A DNA stretch of 64,000 nt from Panulirus ornatus (GCF_036320965.1 NC_092228.1:17792893-17856892), one strand, 5' to 3'; positions 1 to 14,378 are shown, counted from the stretch's first letter. The notes: generated by a model not told the origin, from the letters alone. Numbers and translations: made by a program.

Positions 1-2898
1 TCCTTTCACCCTCCTGCATGTTCAGGCCCCGATCACACAAAATCTTTTTCACTCCATCTTTCCACCTCCAATTTGGTCTCCCTCTTCTCCTTGCTCCCTC
101 CACCTCCGACACATATATCCTCTTGGTCAATCTTTCCTCACTCATCCTCTCCATGTGCCCAAACCACTTCAAAACACCCTCTTCTGCTCTCTCAACCACG
201 CTCTTTTTATTTCCACACATCTCTCTTACCCTTACGTTACTCACTCGATCAAACCACCTCACACCACACATTGTCCTCAAACATCTCATTTCCAGCACAT
301 CCATCCTCCTGCGCACAACTCTATCCATAGCCCACGCCTCGCAACCATACAACATTGTTGGAACCACTATTCCTTCAAACATACCCATTTTTGCTTTCCG
401 AGATAATGTTCTCGACTTCCACACATTCTTCAAGGCCCCCAGAATTTTCGCCCCCTCCCCCAACCTATGATCCACTTCTGCTTCCATGGTTCCATCCGCT
501 GCCAGATCCACTCCCAGATATCTAAAACACTTCACTTCCTCCAGTTTTTCTCCATTCAAACTCACCTCCCAATTGACTTGACCCTCAACCCTACTGTACC
601 TAATAACCTTGCTCTTATTCACATTTACCCTTAACTTTCTTCTTCCACACACTTTACCAAACTCAGTCACCAGCTTCTGCAGTTTCTCACATGAATCAGC
701 CACCAGCGCTGTATCATCAGCGAACAACAACTGACTCACTTCCCAAGCTCTCTCATCCCCAACAGACTTCATACTTGCCCCTCTTTCCAAAACTCTTGCA
801 TTTACCTCCCTAACAACCCCATCCATAAACAAATTAAACAACCATGGAGACATCACACACCCCTGCCGCAAACCTACATTCACTGAGAACCAATCACTTT
901 CCTCTCTTCCTACACGTACACATGCCTTACATCCTCGATAAAAACTTTTCACTGCTTCTAACAACTTTCCTCCCACACCATATATTCTTAATACCTTCCA
1001 CAGAGCATCTCTATCAACTCTATCATATGCCTTCTCCAGATCCATAAATGCTACATACAAATCCATTTGCTTTTCTAAGTATTTCTCACATACATTCTTC
1101 AAAGCAAACACCTGATCCACACATCCTCTACCACTTCTGAAACCACACTGCTCTTCCCCAATCTGATGCTCTGTACATGCCTTCACCCTCTCAATCAATA
1201 CCCTCCCATATAATTTACCAGGAATACTCAACAAACTTATACCTCTGTAATTTGAGCACTCACTCTTATCCCCTTTGCCTTTGTACAATGGCACTATGCA
1301 CGCATTCCGCCAATCCTCAGGCACCTCACCATGAGTCATACATACATTAAATAACCTTACCAACCAGTTAACAATACAGTCACCCCCTTTTTTAATAAAT
1401 TCCACTGCAATACCATCCAAACCTGCTGCCTTGCCGGCTTTCATCTTCCGCAAAGCTTTCACTACCTCTTCTCTGTTTACCAAATCATTTTCCCTAACCC
1501 TCTCACTTTGCACACCACCTCGACCAAAACACCCTATATCTGCCACTCTATCATCAAACACATTCAACAAACCTTCAAAATACTCACTCCATCTCCTTCT
1601 CACATCACCACTACTTGTTATCACCTCCCCATTTGCGCCCTTCACTGAAGTTCCCATTTGCTCCCTTGTCTTACGCACTTTATTTACCTCCTTCCAGAAC
1701 ATCTTTTTATTCTCCCTAAAATTTAATGATACTCTCTCACCCCAACTCTCATTTGCCCTTTTTTTCACCTCTTGCACCTTTCTCTTGACCTCCTGTCTCT
1801 TTCTTTTATACATCTCCCACTCAGTTGCATTTTTTCCCTGCAAAAATCGTCTAAATGCCTCTCTCTTCTCTTTCACTAATACTCTTACTTCTTCATCCCA
1901 CCACTCACTACCCTTTCTAATCAACCCACCTCCCACTCTTCTCATGCCACAAGCATCTTTTGCGCAATCCATCACTGATTCCCTAAATACATCCCATTCC
2001 TCCCCCACTCCCCTTGCTTCCATTGTTCTCACCTTTTTCCATTCTGTACTCAGTCTCTCCTGGTACTTCCTCACACAGGTCTCCTTCTCAAGCTCACTTA
2101 CTCTCACCACCCTCTTCACCCCAACATTCACTCTTCTTTTCTGAAAACCCATACAAATCTTCACCTTAGCCTCCACAAGATAATGATCAGACATCCCTCC
2201 AGTTGCACCTCTCAGCACATTAACATCCAAAAGTCTCTCTTTCGCACGCCTGTCAATTAACACGTAATCCAATAACGCTCTCTGGCCATCTCTCCTACTT
2301 ACATAAGTATACTTATGTATATCTCACTTTTTAAACCAGGTATTCCCAATCATCAGTCCTTTTTCAGCACATAAATCTACAAGCTCTTCACCATTTCCAT
2401 TTACAACACTGAACACCCCATGTATACCAATTATTCCCTCAACTGCCACATTACTCACCTTTGCATTCAAATCACCCATCACTATAACCTGGTCTCGTGC
2501 ATCAAAACCACTAACACACTCATTCAGCTGCTCCCAAAACACTTGCCTCTCATGATCTTTCTTCTCATGCCCAGGTGCATATGCACCAATAATCACCCAC
2601 CTCTCTCCATCAACTTTCAGTTTTACCCATATTAATCGAGAATTTACTTTCTTACACTCTATCACATACTCCCACAACTCGTGTTTCAGGAGTATTGCTA
2701 CTCCTTCCCTTGCTCTTGTCCTCTCACTAACCCCTGACTTTACTCCCCAGACATTCCCGAACCACTCTTCCCCTTTACCCTTGAGCTTCGTTTCACTCAG
2801 AGCCAAAACATCCAGGTTCCTTTCCTCAAACATACTACCTATCTCTCCTTTTTTCACATCTTGGTTACATCCACACACATTTAGGCACCCCACTCTGA
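1..2898 (-). mobile_element. LINE-A copy 1, lacks 5' leader, cut by the window edge
   Basis: Antisense copy of the main LINE. The endonuclease N-terminus (GCLNVCGCNQDVKKGEIG) starts near 2893 on the minus strand. The reverse transcriptase follows, with motif A ([11 protein letters not shown]) near 1000-1060 and FADD near 713-725. The C-terminal WFGHMERM region lies near 150-200. The endonuclease frame is stopped at 2324-2326, where a CGA arginine codon of the other copies reads TGA, as expected from CpG decay. Homology to the full-length copy at 19331 ends at about 2898, so the leader is missing here. The copy is non-functional. Confidence 0.9.
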
Positions 2899-3660
2899 GT
2901 TATATAAAGAATATAACTCCAATGATTCCAAATGCATTACTTTTACTAAAAACTATCATTCATTTTTTTCTGCGTATCAGCTATTTTTTTTCATTTGAAT
3001 AACTGCTGATACTGGGAATGAACATGAACTTTTTTTTTTCTTTTCTTAGTCACTTTCAAAAGATTCATACACTTTAATTTAATGAATATTGCACAGACTG
3101 AGGTTTAACTTTTTCTAAAAGAAGTTTCTGCAGATATTGCATCTTCATTAGTGCTTATTTACTCTTTAAGTGGCATCTGCTCTTTTAGAACATTAACTCC
3201 TTCATGCATATTGAATGGCATCATAATCATTGTTTACCTTTACCTGATATTGGACACCACTGTGGTGTCATAATAGAGCCTTACTTTTATCTCGCATTGG
3301 CTGCTGTTGCATCATTATAGGAAGAATTTGCCAAAATTCAGTGTTATTACATGGCATGGGTGGAAATAGCTTACTTGCTGCTTCGTAATTATAAGTTTTC
3401 ATTTGTTCCCATAATATCATATGGAAACTATCATTGTTTATATATTTATTCTGCACTGTTTTCTTTTATAGGCTTTTAGCTCACTCCAGAACTAATAATG
3501 ATTGCTGTATGGGTGGGCAAAGCTTATGCAGGAACCTTAGCTACATGAACATAAATATTTTACATATGCATGCAAAATTATATGGAAACTATTGTATATC
3601 TATATTTTTTTTTCTGTATAATTCTCTTCTATAGGCTTTTAGCTAACTCATGAACTATTT
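2899..3660. other. AT-rich stretch without recognised gene
   Basis: No reading frame with a recognisable domain. A short imperfect duplication is visible: the segments around 3465-3500 and 3633-3660 both contain tataggcttttagctaac or a close variant, and the preceding tatggaaactat also recurs. Nothing else stands out. Confidence 0.6.
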
Positions 3661-3675
3661 TATTTTTATTATATT

Positions 3676-3765
3676 TTATCGGTCTCCCGCGTTAATGAGG
3701 TAGCGCAAGGAAACAGACAAACGAATGGCCCATCCCACCCACATACACATGTATATAAAATCATT
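3676..3765 (-). mobile_element. LINE-A 3' tail fragment
   Basis: About 90 bp matching the minus strand of the LINE-A 3' end: CTCCCGCGTTAATGAGGTAG, then GCGCAAGGAAACAGAC and AATGGCCCATCCCACCCACA. It is a severely 5'-truncated insertion of the sort left by incomplete reverse transcription. Confidence 0.75.
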
Positions 3766-4214
3766 TACATATTTAGAGAAATAATGGAGAACATAGGTGG
3801 AAGAGGCAGAGTGATCCTTTGTGGAAACAAAAGTGAACAGATACTCGATATCAATTTTAACAGATACTTATTATTACTACTAAAATTTTCATTCATACTT
3901 TTATTCATTAGTTCATATTCTAACTCATAAATCAATGATGATTCAGATAACCAAAAACATGACTGGGAAATATAGAAAACATGAAATTATTTATGTACAC
4001 TAGCTATGTCTTGTTGTTGAGCAGTTGGCCGGTAACTAAAATTAAAAGTTGACCAATGTATATGATTAAAAGATTCAGCATGAATTAGATCTGATTCTCT
4101 CTCTCTCTTTCAGAAATAGCCTATGTATTGTAATACAGGTATAATATCAATAATCCATGGGACCAAACAATGAATGGATTTTAGAATCTACAGATTTTAG
4201 ATTTTATTTCATGT

Positions 4215-4505
4215 TTGTATACCATTCTTCACCTTAATGAGATAGCATCAAGAACAGATGGAAAATCCTCTCATGCTCACACCCATTCTGTATTTGATAA
4301 GTATGATGCATTGAAACCAGAGCCCCAGTTCACAGCCAAGACCCACAGACCATATTAACCATTTCATATGCTGTGGTTCAGCCTATTGACAGCTCAGTGC
4401 CCTTTCTATACCACATTATTCCAGTTTACTCTCTCCCATGTTTACCTGTCACCTTAAATATTTAGGCCATTGATCACTCAAAGTCTCTCAGAATATTTTG
4501 TAATT
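4215..4505 (-). mobile_element. Old LINE-A 3' UTR and C-terminus remnant
   Basis: Diverged but collinear with the antisense LINE-A 3' region: a degraded ACCTTAATGAGATAGCATC tail motif, then GAAACCAGAGCCCCAG, GACCCACAGACCATATT, a TATACCACATTATTCCAGTT end-of-ORF segment, and GATCACTCAAAGTCTCTC. The level of decay suggests an older subfamily than the 19.3-kb copy. Confidence 0.6.
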
Positions 4506-4509
4506 TACC

Positions 4510-6570
4510 ATTCATGGGCCACAGATTGTGATGAGAACATGTCATAAGCCTAAAAACGTGTTTTGTGGACCTAATGCAGGTTCTGAATGTTATTTGTTTG
4601 TACACATATGTAAATATTTACTATACAAAACATTTGATAAAGTTTTTAATGAAATTTTTCACCAGAAACTCATGTTCCATGTTGACAGTAACCTTGAATG
4701 TAGCTGGACCACGAATTTTGGAAGTTTATAGATTTTAGAAATACGGATTCTTTATATTTTTTCAGTAGTTATAAATGTCATTCTTGGCAGGTGCAGAACT
4801 TTTGTAGATTATTTATTACTTGATTTCTTCCACTTCATAATATATTCTTTAGATTTTCATATCCTTCCACTACTTGTAGTGTATGTGGGACATAATGTTG
4901 TCATCCTTGTATACATCTGTCAATCTCCCTGTCTGTTGACATATTCTTTCAAGCATTGTAACTCAAGGATGATACATGATATAAACTTCTTAATTTTGAT
5001 TTAAATACTCCTTGTTGTAATAATGAATTTATAAATTTTGGGTCACTTAGGTGCATAACTTGCTATATATAGTTTTTTCATGTGCTGTAACTCAGGAATA
5101 CTGAATAGTGGGAAGTTCAGATTTAGAAAATTTAAGTATTAGGTAAAGACAAGTGTCATGATTAATTTTTACAGACCAACAAGCTCATTTCTTTTTTAAC
5201 TTATGACAAGACATCAGGTGATGTAAGTGCCTCATATTATGGCATGGGACAATTTAGATGTCCATTTTCTTAACCCCTTCATTTTTTCTTTATCTTGCCT
5301 TTATTAACTGTACTTAGCTTCCTAAAAACCTGATTTCTTGACCTGTTTCTTTGAAACCTTGTATGCATGTAAAATCAACAGAAAAAGTATTGCTATCCAT
5401 GGGTATAGTGGAATTAAAAAGAGTAGTGTTACTCCAGGTTTTGTGAAATAGTTGTGATAATTTTTTTGCATTTCTTTTACATCATAAAATTCCTTCCTCA
5501 TGCCTAATTTTTTTACTTAAATCTTTGAAATAGTATTGAAAATTATTTTAGTGTAGGACACAAGTGTAATTCATTGCTTTGGTGATACTTATTTTAAAAA
5601 GTATGTTCGAAAGCTGAATGGTTGAGTTACCATTTATCAAATATTTTATGGTTAAGTAAAGAAACTATAAGAAAATAAATGGGTTGACTAACATATGTAG
5701 AAAATGCAATAATTTTGCTGAACAAAGTATTTAAGCAGGAAGACAAAAATATACTAAATATCAGGACATCATTATTTTATGATGGAATTATCGAATCAGT
5801 GCATGCTGTTTACTTTGATTACAAGTCCTTGGAGCGGGAATAACCAGAAATGTTCAGAAGATACAAATCTAGAATTAAAACCTGCATCTAAAGCAGACTC
5901 AAACTTGTATATGATTCCTGTATCGTGGCTATCCCATCTGTCATTAAACACCATTAGAGAATGGATGCAGAAAATATTATACCACGTGAAACACAAATGA
6001 AATATGTTGATTTAGCTGAAGTGTGAAGTGTTTTAGAACTGCTTGGTATTCCAAATATATTTGCATTGTGTATATTTGATTATGATATAATCGTATATTC
6101 CATTTTTGACAGAAGTAGATTTTTAGGTATGTTTTATAAACAAAGACGAAAGTGCTTATTGTAAAAGATAGCAGACAGTGGGAATATAGCTAATTCCATT
6201 AAGGAAGTTCCTTAACCTTGCATTGATACTGGATAGTTTACTATTTTCGTAGTGTCACTGCCGATTAAGGAGAGCAGGCATGCCATTAAAAGATGACCCC
6301 CAAGAGAATATATCAGAAGATTCAAAATGTAAAGCACATCAAATATAGTGATTCTTATATTTAGCTTATTGTACCATGGTTCAGTATTCCCTGACTTTTT
6401 GTATATTTTGATTAATTGTATAAAGAATTTCATGGCGTCAAAAGTAAACTTGAGGCAGCTTTTGCTCCTGAGAGGTGGCTACTCATGTACTCTCACCACG
6501 AGCAAAACCATGCAGTACTTGGCAAGCTGCTGCATCACGTGATTACTGTGTTGCTGTTGGCAACACAAGG
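4510..6570. other. AT-rich stretch without recognised gene
   Basis: Roughly 2 kb of AT-rich sequence. The longest frames are under 75 codons and resemble no family I know. No splice-linked conserved motif or RNA gene is seen. Confidence 0.55.
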
Positions 6571-6574
6571 ATGA

Positions 6575-6830
6575 GCCATTTTGAAAATTGTTTCTTTCCC
6601 TACACCTCAAAGCTTTGGAACTCTTAACCTTCTCATATCTTTCCTAATAACTATGACCTGGCACATTTTAAAGACAGGTTTTTCGCTTCCTTCAAAATTC
6701 ATAAATGCTTTCCCAAATTCTTTCCCTTGTCTCTTTTGTTTCCCTTTTATAATCATCTCTATATTTCAATCAAGGTCCCAGCCTTGATGTGGACTTTTGT
6801 CTGTGCCTGGAGCCTCCATTGTGAATAATC
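6575..6830 (+). mobile_element. 3' end of a CR1-like LINE reverse transcriptase, remnant
   Basis: The + strand translates, with small breaks, to a segment like FPYTSKLWNSLPS-xFP-YDLxHFK, the C-terminal pattern of CR1/L2-like LINE proteins that are common in crustaceans (here around TPQSFGTLN and ITMTWHILKTGFSLPSKF in mixed frames). Only this terminal piece can be seen. The assignment rests on pattern memory and is tentative. Confidence 0.45.
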
Positions 6831-6945
6831 CTCAAAAGATAAAGTAGGTCTACGAGTCATATCCTTTATGGAATCACAGATAAATGGTGCATTCATCATA
6901 GTCTCTATAAGGGAGATGTATTGTTTTTGTTGTTTCTACTCTCCT

Positions 6946-6975
6946 CTCCTCTCCTCTTCTCTCTCTCTCTCTCTC

Positions 6976-7046
<71 letters not shown>
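6946..7046. repeat. (CT)n microsatellite
   Basis: A run of about 95 bp of CT dinucleotides with a few CC interruptions at its 5' side. The apparent serine-leucine reading frame through it is a repeat artefact. Confidence 0.95.
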
Positions 7047-7047
<1 letters not shown>

Positions 7048-8630
7048 CACCCTGAGTCATATTTTCTCTGGTCTCACCTTACTCTGTATTTTACTTCACC
7101 CTATGTCTTGCCTCCCTGTGTCATGTCTCATGCTTAATCTTGCTTGTAAGTTGCCTCATCAAATGTGTCACTTTACCCTATGTTTAGCCTCATCCTAGTT
7201 ATTATCACACCTAGGGTCTTGAATCATTCTGTCTTGCCTCATCCAGGGGTTTATTGGGACTCAGTACACAGATCTCTTACTTCGATTGCCACTTATTGAG
7301 GATGATAAATCTTGGCACAAAGATATTCAATATGTATTTGGAACACATATTGGCCTTTCTAGCATTTACATATATATTTCATCCACAAAATTGAAAAAAG
7401 AAAAAAAAAATTTTGTCAAATGATTGTAGTGAGTGAAGTTCATGTTTCTCTTTTATAACATTGGGCATGGGTTGGAGATGTGTGTGGATGATGGCAAAAC
7501 TCTGTGTCCCTCATTCAATCCACTGAATTAGGAACAGAGTAAAAGATAGGTTTGTGTAGAGAGTTTGATTTTTCTTCAGTGCATATTAGGTCCACTCAGT
7601 TCTAAGGCTCCCATGTTCAAACAAATTAGCTTTTCTAAATCTTAGAACTGCACTTTGCCGAATAATTTGGTTATAATTGTTTACTATCATGGGTTTTCTA
7701 AATTTTTTTCTCCTGATACAACTGATAGAATTTCTGTCTTGGTCTTCTGATCATTCAATGTTTCCATTTACCTGTATGTTCTGGACAAGTGCAATTTCTC
7801 AGCAGACTGACTTTCGTATGTCAAATCATACAAAATGAAAGAGCATTTCACAGGTTTTCTTACATTGTTTTGCTTAGAATCCTTCAGCATCAACTAGGTA
7901 ATAGTTTACCACAACTTGTATCCTCTTTTTGCTGATGCATTATCCTCAGAATGCAATTACTTTTTGTATACTGAAGTAGCATTCAGTTTTATTTGTTCCC
8001 TTCTGCTGTACTCTTGGTTCAGGTACTTTTACATGGGAAAGTGTTGATGATCACTCCTTAGTTTCTTCAAAGTTCTTGGTTTATTATAATCGATCTCTCA
8101 GAGATTCAAATAGTTTTTAGAAAGAAAATTTCATAACATGGTTTCACTCTTCCAAAACCTTTGATTTTTCTTAAGGTCCTTTTAGAAACTACTTGACTTA
8201 GGTATCCATGATTTTGCAGCTAAGATTGGTGAAAAGGTATTGAGATACCCTTCAGTTCAAGAATAACAATCACTGTGAAGTAAATTTCATGGATCTTTTG
8301 AATTATTTGAAAAGAAGCAACCAGAAATTTTAGTAATTACAAAACGTGCTTTCTTTGAAATGGTAACATAGGACTCTTGAGAATTATTGAATTGCTGTGG
8401 TAGTCACTATAAAATTGTTACTTAGTGTATTTAACTTTTATCATGAGAGGAATATTGAATTATAGTCCCCACTGAATGTTAAACCCTAATTTGTTTGACC
8501 TGAGAGAAACTCCTTTCATATGTGAATGTCATTTCTTCTGGACTATTTTGATGTGTAGATGGAGTTTTCAATTCTCAAAAAATGCATTGTTTATTGCTGT
8601 TTTCTGTAATTGGGAATTCAGTGAAACAGC
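7047..8630. other. AT-rich stretch without recognised gene
   Basis: No gene, RNA or repeat family recognised in about 1.6 kb. Two stretches near 7060-7230 repeat CACC/TTACCCTATG-type words (for example CACCTTACTCTGTATT, CACCCTATGTCTTGCCTC, CACTTTACCCTATGTTTAGC), suggesting a decayed short-period tandem repeat. Confidence 0.5.
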
Positions 8631-8633
8631 ATA

Positions 8634-8636
<3 letters not shown>

Positions 8637-8673
<37 letters not shown>
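8637..8673. repeat. (TA)n microsatellite
   Basis: About 18 TA units. Confidence 0.95.
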
Positions 8674-8676
<3 letters not shown>

Positions 8677-8844
8677 CCTTTTATTTTGTAAAATTCTTAC
8701 TCTAATTTCAGTTTTTTACCATATAATTGAGAATTTAAGATGACTTTCTTTTTACATAAGAGATATTTTCAACACAATGTAGAGATTATTAAGGCATTGT
8801 TATGTTATGTACCATTATGGCTAATGACAATCCTGTAAGTGGAT

Positions 8845-9712
8845 AATACTGTGTTGTTTGCTGAGAGTGAAGAGGAGTTGCAGAAGGTTGTGGGTGAGTT
8901 TCATGATGTGCAAGCTTAGGCAATTGAGGGAAAATGTGAGTAAAAGTAAAGCAGTGAAAAGTATGAATGAAAGTATAGACTTTGCAAAGCCATATAGATT
9001 GAGAAAAGAAAGTGTACTAAACTGTGTTATATATATGTATGGGGGAAGAAAGACTCTAAGAGGTGACAGAATTTAAGTATTTAGGAGCTACCTTGGGTAA
9101 GTTTGGTGATATGGAAGCAAAGGTAAGGGGGAGAATAGTACAGGGTAGAAGAGTCTTTGGATCCCTTTATAGAATAATGAAGGGTAGAGGTATACGTATG
9201 GAATTGAAGTAAGGATTAAGCGACAGCATATTCATCCTGAACCCTGACCTGTGCAGCCAAAATATGGACATGGAATGAGCCATGGAGGTCAAGAATCCAG
9301 GCTGTGGAAATGAACTATTTTTGAGAGGAGCATGTGGTATGACTATATGGAATGAAAAAAGAAATGGTGGGATGCAAGAAAGTTTTAGTATAGCAGGGAA
9401 TGTAAAGGGAATGAATCATGGAGTGGTAAAGTTGGTGATGCACAATACTTTGAGGTGGTTTGGGCATGTGGAAAAAATGCAAGATGGGAAGTTTACGAGA
9501 AGAGTGTATGATGATACAGTTAAAGGGTTGGTGCGAGCAGAAGACCACCAGTGACATGGGAAAATAGAGGGGAAGAGTGCTGGAGGGAGAAACATTGGGA
9601 AAGAAAGAGTGGAATGGTTCATGCGAGGAAGGCATAAAAGGACAGGGATGAGTGGAGACTACTTTGTTGTGGCCACCCCAGGAACAGGCATCAGAGCTGT
9701 GGATAGTTGTGA
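8845..9712 (+). mobile_element. LINE-B remnant (second RT family), RT C-terminal half and 3' end
   Basis: The + strand reads, with breaks, VLFAESEEELQKVVGEF (a decayed FADD region), then TEFKYLGATLGKFGDMEAKV, GRRVFGSLYRIMKGRGI, FLRGACGMTIW, NTLRWFGHVEKMQDGKF and RRVYDDTVKG. This order matches the C-terminal half of LINE-A but with different wording, so it is a separate older family. It ends with a 3' segment containing GGAGACTACTTTGTTGTGGC and CACCCCAGGAACAGGCATCA. The same 3' segment recurs near 14860 and 47640, and in antisense near 44180 and 51190. Confidence 0.75.
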
Positions 9713-9719
9713 TATGTTA

Positions 9720-12700
9720 ATTTTTTTTCTCTGTGAAGTATTTGCTTCGTAACCTTTCAGTTCGAAGTATGCAAATGGTATTTGAAATGTTAAGGTTCAT
9801 TATTATTGCTATAATGGAAAGGTTTCAGTCTGTTAGTTCAAAGAATGCATCCCATGGAGTTCAGACATATCACTGTTTTAGCATTACTTTTTCATATTGC
9901 AAGTTTCAAGCTTCCACTTGTATTTTTCAAATGTATGGTGTTCCTTTTTCTTTAGTTTTAAGTGTCTTTTGTTTTATTTTTGGTCCTTTAGATGTTTAAA
10001 TTGCTTTTGTAATTGAGAATGAAAGGATATGGAGTAAGTATCTGTGAAGGTTTGTTTCTTCCAAAAGGATTTACAGTGATACTAAGAGACGAGAGACTAT
10101 TTTTGATAGTGTATGAATAGAATTGCAGAATTGCCACAACTTATTATCTTGGGCTTACCATCAGATTAAATTTGAGCACCAAACAATTTCCTTTAGTAAT
10201 TGCTCTAGTGCAGAGTTGTTTTAAAGAGGAAAATAATTTTTATGTAATATGACAGTGAGTTACTTTAGAAAATTATGTCCATCACATGTTTTAAGGTGAT
10301 TTTTGATCCTTAGGTGACTGACCAGTTCATTTGACTCTTGTGATGGGAGGTACAGTGAAAGCATGGTGTTCCTCTTATAAGTCATCCCAGATTCTTGTTA
10401 TGTGGTGGTTTGCGGTTTCTCACTTACATAATTTATATATATTCCACTTGTATTTTACATCCATTGAGGTTATCCAGGGCCTTCCCTGAGATGTTAAAAA
10501 GATAGGAAGGGGCTTTAGAGGAGAGGACATTTAATATCTTCAAAATGTTTTCATCCATAAGAACTGAGACCTGATGAAAATATCTCATGAGCATCTATAA
10601 TATGTAAGATATTCACCCAGTTTGGTCCAAAGGAAAGAGACTATCCCTATAACTAAGCATTTCTTTAAGCAAAAGGGAGTCACTTGTTAAAGCTAATATT
10701 CTTGCATAGAAAAAGTTCATAATTTTCTTTTAGAGCAAAATTTGTTTGATTTTGAATTTTAGCTAAAATTGGATATACTCTTCCATAAGCTTTTGGAACT
10801 TTATAGATATTTTTATTGGAGCTGATGTTATTAATCTGATATGGTTTAGGATCTAGTGGTTGGAATTAATGAAAAAACAACAACTTGTCAGGAGATTCTA
10901 AGAAGGAAATTTAGAAGAATTACAGTAGGTGTGATCTGCATATTTATGGTACCTTATTTTAATGAAAAGCTAGTCTAAAATGTAGTGGCTAATGTGTTTT
11001 TAGAAAGAAAACTAAGCCTGCAGTATTACAGGAGCTCATCTCCATTTTTTCAGCAAGCTTGATAATGGTTGTGATTTGAAAATATACTCTTCATGAGACA
11101 AAAAACATACAGGATAGTGGTGAGTTAAATGCATATATGACTCAAGGACTCATGTATAATTGTGTTTGGAGGTGATAGTAGTTGTCATACACAGCTTTTG
11201 CTAACTCTTGCCATGAGAATTGATGTCCCATCCCATTAAGATAAAGTTAAGTTAGATATGAGCTTTAATTAACAAATTCCTATCATTTAAGTAGAATTGA
11301 TAACATGAAGTATATTTTTTTTTACTTTTTGCTGTGTATATGATTTGTAATTTTGTCTTGTAATGCTGTATAAATAATTTGCATCACATTTTTTAAAATA
11401 AGTGTATTCTCATTTATTGTAGTCAGATGTGTATGTGTTCATCATATTTATGATATCATTCTAGTTTTATTCCCATCATCATATAAGCTTTTTTATCTTA
11501 ATAGGTTATGCAAAATATTTTATAACTGTGATACTTTTATGGCTTAAATACTAGCAGGAATATTCCCAAGGATAAGGATACATTATTTTGAATTGCCATG
11601 ATTATATGATAAATTTTGACTGATAAAGATATTGTTTTCATAATTTGAGAGGACATCATTGGTGATTACAGAAATATTGTAAAACTACATTATACTGCTC
11701 ACTATTGTCATTCATTACTTTCAGTTTGTTGTATACCTGAAAGTAGAACAAATGTATGAAGAGCAATAGGGTGTCACATATCATACCTGTATTATCACCT
11801 TCACTAATTGCAATATTTTGATGCGTGCTTAATTGTGTATTTGCTATTTTGAGAAAGCCAGTTATTAAGGATATGAAGGTGTATATTGTTTCATAAAGAG
11901 CTCCAGTATAATCTAAAATTTGAAATATTTTTTTCTTTTTCCCAAATCTTTTTATTGGCCTGTTGATGTATATCATATCACCATATTAAATCTGTATAAG
12001 CATTCTATTTTCTGTTTTGTAAGGTTTTAAATCATTAGTAACATTTACTTGCATTCTCTTCTCATTCTCATGCTCCAGACAGTTTCATGTTCTTGCTAAT
12101 GATTGTTTCAAATAAGGTGTCTGTGAAGGTGATACGGTATGTATCTGGTAAGATACCAATCATTTTATATAACAGCTTATAGGATATATTTTTAGCCTTG
12201 TGTTGACTCCTTTTCAGACATTTTTTACTTATTTTTGGAAAAGATTTGCAGCAGTAGAGATGTAACTATTGATTGTTGCAGGAAACTTTTTTTCACATTG
12301 TACCTTAGGCACCATTTAGTTTTAAATTCTGTATTATAGAATGAGGTACAGATACAGTTTTACGCAAATACAAGTTACTTACAGCTTATTCTTTCCTTTT
12401 TCCATATGTCTCGTCTCTTTCAAAATGGCTCCACTAAAACTGGACACACTGATTTGAAGTTGTGTGTAGAAGCCATGAAGTGTGTCCTTTGTAGAATCCT
12501 TGATGTCTTTTAAAGATATTGAATCAGTATCAGAACATACGAATATGTTTTTTAGAATGGAGATAATGATTTTCATTGGAAACATTTAGAGATTTATTCC
12601 ATCAATATTTTCACCATCTCTACCGCTACAGTTTAGAGAGAACTATTGTGTATTTCATCTTGGATATTCCCGATATTAATACTAGGTGTAGGGCGGAGCA

Positions 12701-14378
12701 GTATGTGTCCCCTGTAGACTTATACTCACAGATTGGCACTTTAATGTCTTAGATACTTGTCATTAAAAAGTGGGAAAAAAAAATATCAAATTTATATCAT
12801 CATCTTCATTCCTTTTCTCAATAGCTGTGTCAACTGCTTCTCAAATCTAGGTAAGAGAAGTGTAGAATGTGTGAGAAATATGGTAATGATAAAGAGTGAG
12901 CTGCATTTTGTGAAAATTGGCTTATAACTCAAATTAAAGAGACCTTTTGAAGTTATTTTGAGCAGAAGTAAGATAAATAACAGAGATAAGAATTTTGTAA
13001 TATTAACATTTGGGTCTTAATTTTAATATTACTTATACATTTTTTAATTTGTAAGTTTAAGTGATTTTCTTCAAGAAAATTTTTATGGTATATTTTATAT
13101 CTTCTATAAACTTACCTCCCATTCAACTTGCATATGTAGCAATTGTCTTGTGGACCAACACTCAAATTAAGAAATTAGATGTTGACTTACACATCAAAAA
13201 AATCTTGCATCAAAAACTTAATATAGATTCAGCAAAGTTATGAAAGCTATATTTGACCTGGAATTCACATATACATATGCCCATAAACACATGTACAATT
13301 TTGTGAATCTCTCTCCCTCTCTCTCGAGCAGTAGTCATTTTTTTACCCAGTATCATTCAGAAAGCTCTAGTATATTCATTGATGGATAAGTTCACTAAAA
13401 ATTTTCTTGTTATGGCTACTTCAGAAAATGTGTGTCACATAAAACAAAATTAAAAGAAATTTGATTCAAGGCTTATGCTTTCATTGTTTACATAATATTA
13501 AGTAAACAAGTATTTTTATGTTTATTAATCACTTCATCATCCAGTTTCTCACAGATATTTTTTACATTATTAATGTAAATTGCAGGATTATAAGCACCAT
13601 GCATTTCATATCATCATTCAGAGTTCATCCTAGTTGAAGACTGGTAGGTTCTTGCAAGTCTGTGTACTATGGTTTAGATGTACCACCTTCTGAGGAGATA
13701 TGGATAAACATAGAATAGAAAAAAGTTCTTACAGCCCCATTGCTTTTCGTACCATAAACATTGAATGTCTGTCAAATCAGCATAACTGTATCTTAGATAA
13801 ACCAGTTTTGTGGTGTAATGTACAGAACAAAGCTTATCCCATATCTAACATATAACATTTTTTCTTAGTAATGAAGTGAGACTTCCATGTAGTTTGCCTT
13901 GTTGGGAATTGGATATCATGTGCTTTGTATGTTTCTAAAATAATTGATATAAGTAATGAAGTAAAATGCATTAAGAGATATCTGGCAACAAGGAAGAGGC
14001 TGTACCCTGGAAATGTTCTCTTCACATATAAATGAACTTCATATTAAAACTTTTTTTATGGATGACATTATTGTTTTTAACCTTATACTTTCAGTTCCCC
14101 TTCTATTTGCTAATATTCCCAAATTATTAAATATGGATGTGGAGAGATCTGAAATAGTGACAATATTCTGGTTCGGAATCCATAACTTTAATGTAGTGTC
14201 AGTGATTTACGACATGATATGGTAATACAGTTTGCCACTCTCTTGTAAAGTCTTGGTTTTAGATTTTAATGCTGTATGTAGTTAAGATTACAAAATGCAT
14301 AAGAGAGAATGAGAGTAAATGAAATGACTAGGCAAATAATTCACCCTGAAAAATATATTCATGGTATTCTTGTCAATA
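9720..14378. other. AT-rich stretch without recognised gene
   Basis: About 4.7 kb with no frame over about 106 codons, no recognised domain, no rRNA or tRNA, and only short CT runs (13307-13325). It could be intron or intergenic sequence. I found no conserved coding pattern on either strand. Confidence 0.55.

Noticed and set aside
18..470. 150-codon frame, also seen as close copies at 21938-22390, 30030-30482 and 55797-56246
   Set aside because: It is the antisense of the LINE-A C-terminal coding region. It recurs only because the LINE recurs, and it has no domain of its own.
1431..2144. 237-codon + strand frame rich in Ser, Thr, Leu and Phe
   Set aside because: Antisense shadow of the LINE-A linker between endonuclease and RT; low-complexity composition.
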